Part shown: piece by piece, positions 15,222 to 22,875 of the stretch
Layout: the number at the start of each line of letters is the position of its first letter
How positions within the stretch are numbered: position 1 is the stretch's first letter
Source of the DNA: Candidatus Zixiibacteriota bacterium
GTDB lineage: Bacteria; Zixibacteria; MSB-5A5; GN15; FEB-12
Assembly (NCBI GenBank): GCA_028715215.1
Contig: JAQUSF010000024.1
Span: 1-35,973, forward strand
Length of the DNA stretch: 35,973 bases
Direction of reading: 5' to 3'
The notes under the pieces: model-generated
Databases searched by the model: none
What the model saw: the letters and a program-made list of their open reading frames with translations, nothing else
What the model was told of the DNA's origin: nothing
Translations under genes and position numbers: made by a program

Positions 15222-17193
15222 GACCAGATTTATATCCGTCCCGGCCGTTTACGTTTTAATCACGGCGGCTGTCCTGGTGCTGTTTCTGGCGCTGTGGCGA
15301 TTTATCCTTATGCTTCTTTCCGGCGGTTTGTCATCCGCCGTCCCCGGCGACGTTCTCTTCAAAGCCTTCATTGTCGGCCTGCGTTTTGATTTCATCATTG
15401 TCTCGTATATCGGTACGGTAATATATGTTCTTGGCATAATCCCCTTCATTGATATCCAGCGCAGTAAATTCATGCGCCGCCTCGGGTACGTTTTGCTCTT
15501 TGTTTATACGGCTGTTATATTCTTCGTTCACCTGGCGGATATCGAATTTTTCAAATTTTTCAACACCCGCCTTAACGGCATGGCTCTCATCTGGCAGGAC
15601 ACACCCGAGTTCGTCATCACCATGATCTGGGGCATGTACCCGGTCATTAAATACCTGATACTGTATGCCGTCATTCTGGCGGCTTTCTTTTTGTTGATGC
15701 GCCGGCTTCAGCGAAAAGTGGTCACTGACAGCGTAAAATCGCACTGGCTGGTTAATCTTTTATTCGCCCCGGTGCTGTTGACGGTGTTTATAATCGGTAC
15801 GGTTGGAAGGCTGGGTTCCGACGCCCCCCTTCGCTGGGGCGCCGCCTATTTTTCCGAATACGATTATGCCAACCTCCTGGCTCTCAATCCCGTCTATACC
15901 TTCGTACGCGATTTTTTCTATGACGCTGGTAGCAAAGAGCAGGTCAAAAAACTGGTCGCGGAGATGACTTTCCCGGAGGCGGAAAACGAGGTTCGCCGGC
16001 TTCTGGGCTTGCCGGCCGACAGTGCCGCTTACAGCAGTCCGATCGTACGCGAGGTCAATTTCAACCCGCCCGAAGACAACCCGGCCAATGTCATTTTTAT
16101 CATAATGGAATCGCAGTCGTCGCATAAAATCGGCGTTTTAGCCAACAAGTATCCCTGGCAACTCTCGCCCTGTTTTGATTCCCTGGCTGAAAAAAGCATT
16201 CTCTTTACTAATTTCTATGCCACCGGCATGCATACCTACTGCGGCCTGATATCGGCCATCTACGGCAACCCGCACCTTTTCGGCAAGGTCATCATCAAAC
16301 AGGTAAGCGGCGAAAATCATTTCCGGGGACTGCCCTCCATTCTCAAACAGCACGGTTACGAAACTCATTTTTTCTCCACCCAGGACCCCCATTTCGACAA
16401 CATGATGGGCTTCATGAAAGCCAACGGTTTCATGTATTATTATTCGATATATGATTACGACCAGTCCCACAAGCTCAGTCACCTGGGTGTGCCCGACCAT
16501 ATCATGTACGACAGTGCCTACGCCAAACTGCGCCGTCTGGAAGGCCGGCCGTTTCTGGCCACCCTGCTGACGACTTCCAACCACGGTCCGTGGAGAGTCC
16601 CCGATGTTTCTTTTGAACGAATCCCCGACACGGCTTATGAAGCCGAACGTCAGAACGCTTTCAAGTATGCCGACTGGGCGCTGGGACAATTTATAAATAA
16701 AATCGAAAACGACCCCTATTATTACAATACCCTCCTGGTCATTACCGGCGACCACGGTTTCTTTTACAACCCCACCTCGGATTTGGACCTTTCCTTTTTT
16801 GAAGTTCCTTTACTCATTCACCGGGTCGGCTGGGGTAAAGAACATGCTCAACGCAACGACCGCCTGGGCAGTCACCTGGATATCGTCGCCACCATCATGG
16901 GACAGTTGCGTTTTAACTATCATAATTACACTTTCGGCCACGACCTTTTGGATACTGTCACCTATATTACAGATTTCGTGCATACCACCGAATGGTACAA
17001 AATCGGTTATATCGAGAAGGACTATTACCTGATAGTCCGTCTTGACGGTCCCGAGTCGCTTTTCCGACTGCCGAACCGAACCGACGATGTCGCCGCCTTT
17101 CACCCGGAGATTGTCGAAAGCTACAAGAAAAAAGCCCTGGCTCTTTATCAAACCGCCTACTACAATATGAAGCGTCCCCTGCCGGAGAAATAA
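15214..17193 (+). CDS. LTA-synthase-like sulfatase-fold membrane protein, copy 2
   Basis: A 659-residue paralog of the preceding gene, with the same five-helix N-terminus and periplasmic sulfatase-fold domain. Conserved shared blocks include LRWGAAYFSEYDYANLLALNP, DPHFDNMMGF and LGVPDHIMYD. Predicted active-site residues are Glu299 (IFIIMESQSS), nucleophile Thr341 (TGMHTYCGLISAIYGNP) and Asp513-His514 (VITGDHGF). Unlike copies 1 and 3, this copy keeps the Asp-His pair found in LtaS and OpgB-type transferases. Its ATG lies inside the end of copy 1 (ATGATTAA overlap), so translation is coupled. It is the best candidate in the trio for an LtaS-like transferase chemistry, but the substrate cannot be inferred. 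Confidence 0.86.
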   Translation: MIKTRFISVPAVYVLITAAVLVLFLALWRFILMLLSGGLSSAVPGDVLFKAFIVGLRFDFIIVSYIGTVIYVLGIIPFIDIQRSKFMRRLGYVLLFVYTAVIFFVHLADIEFFKFFNTRLNGMALIWQDTPEFVITMIWGMYPVIKYLILYAVILAAFFLLMRRLQRKVVTDSVKSHWLVNLLFAPVLLTVFIIGTVGRLGSDAPLRWGAAYFSEYDYANLLALNPVYTFVRDFFYDAGSKEQVKKLVAEMTFPEAENEVRRLLGLPADSAAYSSPIVREVNFNPPEDNPANVIFIIMESQSSHKIGVLANKYPWQLSPCFDSLAEKSILFTNFYATGMHTYCGLISAIYGNPHLFGKVIIKQVSGENHFRGLPSILKQHGYETHFFSTQDPHFDNMMGFMKANGFMYYYSIYDYDQSHKLSHLGVPDHIMYDSAYAKLRRLEGRPFLATLLTTSNHGPWRVPDVSFERIPDTAYEAERQNAFKYADWALGQFINKIENDPYYYNTLLVITGDHGFFYNPTSDLDLSFFEVPLLIHRVGWGKEHAQRNDRLGSHLDIVATIMGQLRFNYHNYTFGHDLLDTVTYITDFVHTTEWYKIGYIEKDYYLIVRLDGPESLFRLPNRTDDVAAFHPEIVESYKKKALALYQTAYYNMKRPLPEK

Positions 17194-17195
17194 TC

Positions 17196-19172
17196 ATGCT
17201 GCGGATGAAATACATCTCCGCCCCGGCGGTATTCTTTATTCTGGCGGCGGCAACCCTGACGCTGTTTTTTGAACTCTGGCGGATATTATTTTTAGTATTC
17301 CTTGGCGATCTGGCGGCCGGCGCTCCGCTTTCAACCCTCTTAAAAACCCTGGTGGTCGGACTGAGATTTGATTTCTCCATTACCAGTTATGTTATTCTGC
17401 CGCTTTACCTGTTCAGTGCAGTCCTTTTTTTATTTCCCCGGTACTATCGAACGACAGGAATCACTGTTTTTTATCTGCTGGTAATTTTATCGGCTATGCT
17501 CTTTTTCGCCCACCTGGCGGATATCGAGTTCACCCGGCATTTCCATACCCGCCTGAACGATTTTCTCTTACAGAAATATAAAATAACAGCCAACGGCTTT
17601 AGCCCTATCTGGTTTCCAGCCAAAACCGCAGCCTTAACGGTTATATACCTATTAATACTATACCTGTATATCCGGCTGGTCAGGTACTTAGTGAAAAAAA
17701 TCCTCATTGACCGACCCCGTTCTCCCTGGTGGATCAACCTTATTTATCTGCCTATTCTGATTGCAGCTTTTGGCGTTGGCGCGCGGGGACGGCTGGCCGA
17801 AGAACCCATGCGCTGGGGCATGGCTTATTATTCCGAATATGATTTCGCCAACCTGGCGGCTCTCAACCCGGTCTATACTTTTATCCTTGATGCCGTTTAC
17901 GACCATCGCGAGAAAAAAGCGACCAAAGACCTTATGTCCGAAATCAAATCCGACCACGCCGAAAATGAATTGCGACAACTTCTTGGGATGACGACAGTTG
18001 AAGAAGGTACTCGCCTTATCCGGCCGGTGCGTTTTGAGCAACCGAACGAAAATCCGCCCAGCGTGATCCTGATTATAATGGAATCGTTCGGCTCGACTAA
18101 AATCGATGTTCTGGACAATCGCTTCCCCTATTCTCTGACGCCCTGTTTCGATTCCCTGGCGGCTGAGGGCTTTCTTTTCACCGACTTTTATTCCTGCGGT
18201 AAGCACACTTTCGCCAGCCTGGTGGCGGTGTTGTATGGATACCCGCCGCAATACGGCAAGCTGGTCATGCGGCAGTTACCCGGCGAAAATTACCTGTGGG
18301 GCTTGCCGTCGATTCTTAAAACTTATGATTACAAAACATCATGTTTCGTCACCACCGACCCGCATTTCGATAACATGCAGGGTTTTCTGATGGCTAACGG
18401 GATTATGAAAGCTTACTCGAAGTATGATATCGGTGAAGACAGGTCACTCAGCTGGATGGGTGTACCCGACCATGTCATGTTCGACTTTGCCTGCGATAAA
18501 CTCCGGGAAAATAAAAACCGGCGTTTCTTCGCTACTCTTTTGACCGCCTCCAATCATGGTCCCTGGCTTTTGCCCGACGTACCCTTCGGACGCCTCCCTG
18601 ATACGGTCGAAGACGCTCACAAGCTTAATGCTTTTAAATATTCCGACTGGGCCTTAGGACAGTTTGTCAATAAAATTAAAAGTGACCCTTTCTTTGACAA
18701 TACCCTGATAATTATTACCGCCGACAATGGCTCGCCCTATAAACAGAAAAGCGACCTCGAAATAACCCATTTCCAGATTCCGCTTTTAATAATCGGCAAT
18801 AAAAGCAGTTTCAACCTGAAGGGTACTTCCGGACGGCCGGGCAGCCAGCTGGACATCCTGCCGACTCTGATGGGTATTCTCAAACTTGACTATGACAATT
18901 ATTCATTCGGCAAGGATTTACTTGATACTTCTTATCGGGGAACGGACTTTGTGCACTTTGTTGAAAAAGACCTGCTGGGACATATCGAAAACGGCTATTA
19001 CCTGATTAATCGCCTGCATGGCAAAGAAACACTTTACAAACTACCGGATGTCACTATAGATTTAGCCGATTCCTTAAAGGAAACGGTCGATGAATATCGT
19101 ATGAAATCAGAAGCCATTTTTCAAACGGCTTATTACAACATGAAACGACCGCTGTCACCGATGAAGTTTTAA
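17196..19172 (+). CDS. LTA-synthase-like sulfatase-fold membrane protein, copy 3
   Basis: A 658-residue third paralog, starting two bases after the stop of copy 2. The first 200 residues contain five membrane helices, but the segment before the catalytic domain (RLNDFLLQKYKITANGFSP) is more diverged than between copies 1 and 2. Predicted catalytic residues are Glu296 (ILIIMESFGS), Thr338 (CGKHTFASLVAVLYGYP) and Asp510-Asn511 (ITADNGSP), so it matches copy 1 rather than copy 2 at the last metal ligand. Shared blocks include MRWGMAYYSEYDFANLAALNP and DPHFDNMQGF. All three genes end with the same tail pattern (KALALYQTAYYNMKRPL), supporting tandem duplication. Function is as for copy 1. Confidence 0.85.
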   Translation: MLRMKYISAPAVFFILAAATLTLFFELWRILFLVFLGDLAAGAPLSTLLKTLVVGLRFDFSITSYVILPLYLFSAVLFLFPRYYRTTGITVFYLLVILSAMLFFAHLADIEFTRHFHTRLNDFLLQKYKITANGFSPIWFPAKTAALTVIYLLILYLYIRLVRYLVKKILIDRPRSPWWINLIYLPILIAAFGVGARGRLAEEPMRWGMAYYSEYDFANLAALNPVYTFILDAVYDHREKKATKDLMSEIKSDHAENELRQLLGMTTVEEGTRLIRPVRFEQPNENPPSVILIIMESFGSTKIDVLDNRFPYSLTPCFDSLAAEGFLFTDFYSCGKHTFASLVAVLYGYPPQYGKLVMRQLPGENYLWGLPSILKTYDYKTSCFVTTDPHFDNMQGFLMANGIMKAYSKYDIGEDRSLSWMGVPDHVMFDFACDKLRENKNRRFFATLLTASNHGPWLLPDVPFGRLPDTVEDAHKLNAFKYSDWALGQFVNKIKSDPFFDNTLIIITADNGSPYKQKSDLEITHFQIPLLIIGNKSSFNLKGTSGRPGSQLDILPTLMGILKLDYDNYSFGKDLLDTSYRGTDFVHFVEKDLLGHIENGYYLINRLHGKETLYKLPDVTIDLADSLKETVDEYRMKSEAIFQTAYYNMKRPLSPMKF

Positions 19173-19205
19173 AAACAGCATGCCGTCAAGTATGAAAATC
19201 CCTTC

Positions 19206-21506
19206 TCAGCCCTCATAGCGTATTGTCAAGCCTATCCCCCGGCCGGGCGAATATATCCCCGAACCGTGTTCCTTGTAGGCTTTATCGGTGAGATTTTCAA
19301 GCAGCAGGTTAAAGGTAAAGGGGTCGATGCGAAGGTGATATTTCAAGCCCAGCGTGAACCATCCCTCCGTGCCGCCGGGACCGATACGGGTATCCTCGAT
19401 ATCCCGGGTGGACAGGCGCTTCTGTTCGTCGGCGGCGCGTGAAAGCACTTCCACCCACATCCGTTCCACTGGTTTATAACGTACCGCCAGCAAACCCATC
19501 AAAGGCGGGATACGGCTGAGCGGTTCGCCCTCGCTCAGGTTCTCGCCCCTGGTCCAGAAACAGTTGGCGCGAATTTCCCAGCAGTCGGAAAGGCAGACAA
19601 GATTATCGAATTCAAAACCAAAAATACGCGCCCGATTGACATTGTGACGCTGATAAATATCATATTCATCCGCATCTTTGATATCGTTATTGTTTTCATC
19701 GAAGAAGGTTTTGCCGTCGTACACCCCGGGAGTGCGCTCGATAATATCGCTCAGCCGGTCATAAAACAAAAAGAAACCGCCGCTCACGCGCTTATTTTCC
19801 ACTTTTACACCCAGTTCAAAATTATTGGTGAACTCCGGTCCAAGATTCGGGCTGGGCGCATCCACCCCGCTGCTGGAATACTTGAGCACCACGGCGTCGT
19901 TAAGGTTGGGGGCGCGGAAACCCCGCGACCAGCGCCCGATAAGATTAACTGAAGGTACGGGTTTGAAACTCACGGCAGCCAGCCCGGTCAGGTCATGAAA
20001 GCTGTCCTCATACTGCCCGAACGGCATCTCCAGCGGCGCCTCGATCCCGACATAGCTGAAGCGCATCCCGGCGGTCACCTGCCATTTTTTATTCAGCGAC
20101 CACTCCTCCTGCAAAAACCACCCGGTCTGGTAATAACGGGTATCGTCGGGATAGGTCGGGCGAAGGGTTTTAACCGTCGCACCTTCGTACCGGTACTGCT
20201 CGCTGTTGATTCTATCATAGTAATATTCCCAGCCAAAACTCAGCCGGTGTTTGGTGTGCGGCGTCGACGACAACTGCACGTAACCACCCCAGGTGGTGAC
20301 TTTATCGCGGGCGAAGGTATAATTATCGGCGTCCGTTTTTCGCATGGTGCTGCCCTCGAGTTCGCGGTGATACGACACACCGGCTTTTACCGAAGGAATA
20401 ACGGACCCCAGCCGGTCACCATAAAAAGTGACAGCCGCCAGGTCCCGGTCCTGCGGGTCATAAACATATTCTTCGAATTCACCGCAGACATATTTATCGT
20501 AACGCGGCACGCCATCCTGTCTGACCGCCATGTAATCGAAACCAAGGTAACTGTACTGGTTTAAAAACCAGGCCAGGCGGCCGGTGAAATCCGACTCCTC
20601 CCAGCCGGTGGGCGACTGCTCATCGACCTTGCCGCCGGCTTTAAGGTCGCCAATCTTTTTAAGCCCGAAATTCGTTGTCGCGGCCAGGTGACGATAAGTA
20701 CTGTTAACATTTAAATTAACACTCCGACCTTCGTCAAAACTGGAATAACGGCTGACAAGAACCGGCCTGACCTCCAGTTTCGCCCCCCCCATTACCTGCC
20801 GGGCGGGAATTAAATTTATCGCCCCGCCGATGGCGTCACTGCCGAACATTACCGAGGAAGGTCCCCGGACGACTTCCACCCGGTCCAGCGAGCCGGGGTC
20901 CACCGTGTTCAAATACTGGTTGCCGCCGATTCGGTAGGTCGGCCGGTTCAATCGGATGCCGTCATACAGCAAAAGTATATCTTTACCGATAAGACCCCTT
21001 ATTATCGGTGCTCCGTGGCCATAAGTCGTCTTCTGCACCAGTATTCCCGGCTCCTCGCGCAGTACCTCGGCCACCGTGCTGTAAGTTCGCTCATCGAATT
21101 TTTCTTCGGGTGTTATGGATATATTCGCGGGCGTCAGAAACTTTTTCTCGGCAAATCGGCTGGAGGTAACCGTTATTTTATCGAGGGCGATATCGACCGG
21201 GCGTAAAAACACCGTAAGTTCTTTCTGCTCTATAGATACCAGTGAAACGGTCCGGGTGAAGGTTTCGTAGCCGACCATGGATACTTTAACCGTCAGAACG
21301 CTGTCAGCAATGTTCCGGATTATAAAAAAACCGTCATTATCGGAGGTCGTTCCACGCGCGGTTTCGTTTATCTGCACGCTGGCAGCGACAATCGGAAGAC
21401 GGGTGACAGCATCCCGGACGTGCCCTTTGAGGGTCATTGGCGGGTCGGCTTGAACAATATTATAACTAAAAACACCAAAAAAAATTACCAGCCATATTTT
21501 TTTCAT
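19206..21506 (-). CDS. TonB-dependent outer membrane receptor
   Basis: A 766-residue outer-membrane receptor. A signal peptide (MKKIWLVIFFGVFSYNIVQA) is followed by a carboxypeptidase-regulatory-like beta-sandwich (about residues 25-110, LKGHVRDAVTRLPIVAASVQI). Next come a TonB-box-like DKITVTSSR, a plug domain (about 120-245, EVLREEPGILVQ, VEVVRGPSSVMFGSDAIGGAIN) and a 22-strand barrel ending RGIGLTIRYEG. The regulatory-like N-terminus is common in FCB-group receptors. The barrel resembles the FepA/CirA/BtuB-type rather than a SusC protein, so a siderophore, cobalamin or metal chelate are possible ligands. B12 would fit the B12-dependent mutase genes nearby, but this is speculation. The ATG follows a GGAG. 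It is convergent with the sulfatase operon, with a 33-bp gap. Confidence 0.92.
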   Translation of the reverse strand: MKKIWLVIFFGVFSYNIVQADPPMTLKGHVRDAVTRLPIVAASVQINETARGTTSDNDGFFIIRNIADSVLTVKVSMVGYETFTRTVSLVSIEQKELTVFLRPVDIALDKITVTSSRFAEKKFLTPANISITPEEKFDERTYSTVAEVLREEPGILVQKTTYGHGAPIIRGLIGKDILLLYDGIRLNRPTYRIGGNQYLNTVDPGSLDRVEVVRGPSSVMFGSDAIGGAINLIPARQVMGGAKLEVRPVLVSRYSSFDEGRSVNLNVNSTYRHLAATTNFGLKKIGDLKAGGKVDEQSPTGWEESDFTGRLAWFLNQYSYLGFDYMAVRQDGVPRYDKYVCGEFEEYVYDPQDRDLAAVTFYGDRLGSVIPSVKAGVSYHRELEGSTMRKTDADNYTFARDKVTTWGGYVQLSSTPHTKHRLSFGWEYYYDRINSEQYRYEGATVKTLRPTYPDDTRYYQTGWFLQEEWSLNKKWQVTAGMRFSYVGIEAPLEMPFGQYEDSFHDLTGLAAVSFKPVPSVNLIGRWSRGFRAPNLNDAVVLKYSSSGVDAPSPNLGPEFTNNFELGVKVENKRVSGGFFLFYDRLSDIIERTPGVYDGKTFFDENNNDIKDADEYDIYQRHNVNRARIFGFEFDNLVCLSDCWEIRANCFWTRGENLSEGEPLSRIPPLMGLLAVRYKPVERMWVEVLSRAADEQKRLSTRDIEDTRIGPGGTEGWFTLGLKYHLRIDPFTFNLLLENLTDKAYKEHGSGIYSPGRGIGLTIRYEG

Positions 21507-21563
21507 ATCGACAACTCCGCTTTATTTCGATGAGCTAAGCAGTTGTCCCAGCAAAAAAGTCAG

Positions 21564-21569
21564 ATTATA
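21564..21569 (-). promoter_or_regulatory. Possible -10 box of the TonB receptor gene
   Basis: On the minus strand an exact TATAAT (21569-21564) lies about 60 bp upstream of the receptor ATG. No good -35 hexamer is present at the right distance; the palindrome at 21584-21614 lies there instead, as would be expected for a regulated promoter. Confidence 0.4.
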
Positions 21570-21583
21570 TGTAAGGTCATAAA

Positions 21584-21614
21584 TAAACTTACGTTAAAAA
21601 TATACATAAGTTTA
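21584..21614. promoter_or_regulatory. 31-bp inverted repeat upstream of the TonB receptor
   Basis: TAAACTTACGT (21584-21594) and ACATAAGTTTA (21604-21614) are inverted copies with one mismatch and a nine-base A/T centre. It sits in the divergent region between the receptor and the carbinolamine dehydratase, next to a TATAAT on the receptor side. It is a candidate operator for a metal- or substrate-responsive regulator. No U-run follows that would make it a normal terminator. Confidence 0.45.
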
Positions 21615-21764
21615 CCGGTCGGCAATGCCGTTTTATTCTTTTCCTTAAAAACGAAATAATAACGGAACCTGTGCATTAAAAAAGCGGTTATCTAAATAAA
21701 TAAAATTTAAAAAACAGGACTGATCAGGTATTTTTTCAAAGAGACGATTTATTAAGGAGTTATT

Positions 21765-22097
21765 ATGAATAATTTAACACAAAAAAAATGTATCCCCTGC
21801 GAGGGTGGGCTGACTCCCCTGGCTCGTAACGAATATGAACCCTACCTGGAGCAGCTTCATGACTGGTCTGTCATAGATGACAAACAACTGGTGCGGGAAT
21901 TTATATTTGAGGATTTTAACCGGGCTCTGCAATTTGTCAATGTCGCCGGAGAGATTGCCGAGGAAGAGGGACATCATCCGGATATTTTAATTCACAGCTG
22001 GAATAAAGTTAAAATCATACTCTGGACGCATGCTATCGGCGGACTCTCAGTCAATGATTTCATCGTGGCGGCGAAAATAGAACGAATCACCTTTTAA
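21765..22097 (+). CDS. Pterin-4a-carbinolamine dehydratase
   Basis: A 110-residue protein matching 4a-hydroxytetrahydrobiopterin dehydratase (PCD/DCoH, PhhB). It dehydrates 4a-hydroxy-tetrahydropterin formed by aromatic amino acid hydroxylases so that the cofactor can be recycled. The diagnostic motif EEEGHHPDI (residues about 64-72) carries the two catalytic His, followed by NKVKIILWTHAIGGLSVNDF, a near-textbook family ending. The ATG follows AAGGAG with a seven-base spacer. It converges on the pterin biosynthesis operon at 22151-24664, which supports a role in tetrahydropterin recycling. No aromatic amino acid hydroxylase is in the window. In some bacteria this family instead recycles molybdopterin-like cofactors. 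Confidence 0.95.
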   Translation: MNNLTQKKCIPCEGGLTPLARNEYEPYLEQLHDWSVIDDKQLVREFIFEDFNRALQFVNVAGEIAEEEGHHPDILIHSWNKVKIILWTHAIGGLSVNDFIVAAKIERITF

Positions 22098-22117
22098 ACA
22101 ATATAATAAAAGAAACA

Positions 22118-22143
22118 GAGGTCTTTTTAACGACCGCTTTTTT
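22118..22143 (+). terminator. Probable terminator of the carbinolamine dehydratase gene
   Basis: GAGGTC (22118-22123) and GACCGC (22132-22137) pair with one A-G mismatch around an eight-base loop and are followed by six T residues. It is close after the stop and before the convergent SDR stop. Stem strength is modest. Confidence 0.5.
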
Positions 22144-22150
22144 ACTGAGG

Positions 22151-22843
22151 CTACTGATTCCCTTCAATATGTCCCAGGCTGATGCTATCGACCTGTACCT
22201 GGCCGGGGCGTTCGACGGCATAAACCACAGCCTCGGCAATTTCTTCGGGGGGAAGCATCTTATCCTTCGACCAGGTACCTTCGATTTTATCCCAGAGTGC
22301 CGTGGCGGCAGCCTGCGGATAGACATTTATCACCCTTATGCCTCTGGGGCGTAATTCCTCCCGCAGTGACCGGGTTAGTCCTTCCAGGGCAGACTTGCTC
22401 ATGCAATAACTGCTCCAGCGGGGAAAAGCGGTGTGTGCGGCAACCGAGAGAATATTGACGACAGCACTGCCGGGTTTCATGCGGAGGTATAGTTTCTGTA
22501 TCAGCCAGAACGGTGCGGATATATTAACCGCCAGGGTTTCCTGCCATTGCTTCGGCGTGGTTTGTTCGAAAGGCCCGACATGGGCTACCCCGGCGTTGTT
22601 GACCAGAAAGTTAAGGTCATCCTGGCCGACCATGGCAACCAGCTCCTCAATACCGGCCAGGGTGCTTATATCGGCCTGCAGTGCCATAGCCACGGCTCCC
22701 TTATCATGAACCATCCGGCAGCTTTCATCCAGAGCCTTTCGGTCCCGCCCGTGCAACAGCAATATTCTGCCTTCCCGGGCCAGCCTGACGGCAATCGCCC
22801 GGCCCACCCCCCGGCTGGCACCGGTTATCAAACATCGTTCCAT
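22151..22843 (-). CDS. SDR-family reductase, sepiapterin-reductase-like by context
   Basis: A 230-residue classical short-chain dehydrogenase/reductase. The cofactor motif TGASRGVG is at residues 7-14, NNAG at 82-85, catalytic Ser133, and the YxxxK pair is Tyr146 and Lys150 (SSYCMSK). The absence of an acidic residue at the end of beta-2 and the HGRDR sequence favour NADP(H). It is the third gene of a folE-PTPS-SDR operon, which strongly suggests that it reduces the side chain of 6-pyruvoyl-tetrahydropterin, like sepiapterin reductase or a monapterin-forming reductase. That function is an inference from the neighbourhood, since SDR sequences alone do not reveal substrates. The ATG follows GAGGGA with a six-base spacer. 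Confidence 0.85.
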   Translation of the reverse strand: MERCLITGASRGVGRAIAVRLAREGRILLLHGRDRKALDESCRMVHDKGAVAMALQADISTLAGIEELVAMVGQDDLNFLVNNAGVAHVGPFEQTTPKQWQETLAVNISAPFWLIQKLYLRMKPGSAVVNILSVAAHTAFPRWSSYCMSKSALEGLTRSLREELRPRGIRVINVYPQAAATALWDKIEGTWSKDKMLPPEEIAEAVVYAVERPGQVQVDSISLGHIEGNQ

Positions 22844-22875
22844 TATATTCCCTCGCTAATCCCTTTCCTTTTCTG

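Noticed and set aside
16138-16755. 205-residue minus-strand ORF
   Set aside because: It lies fully inside sulfatase-fold copy 2, in antisense. A similar shadow (18251-17688) appears inside copy 3, as expected from paralogy.
13176-19172. True sulfatases
   Set aside because: No C/S-x-P-x-R formylglycine motif is present, and the N-terminal five-helix membrane part fits the LtaS-type transferase branch.
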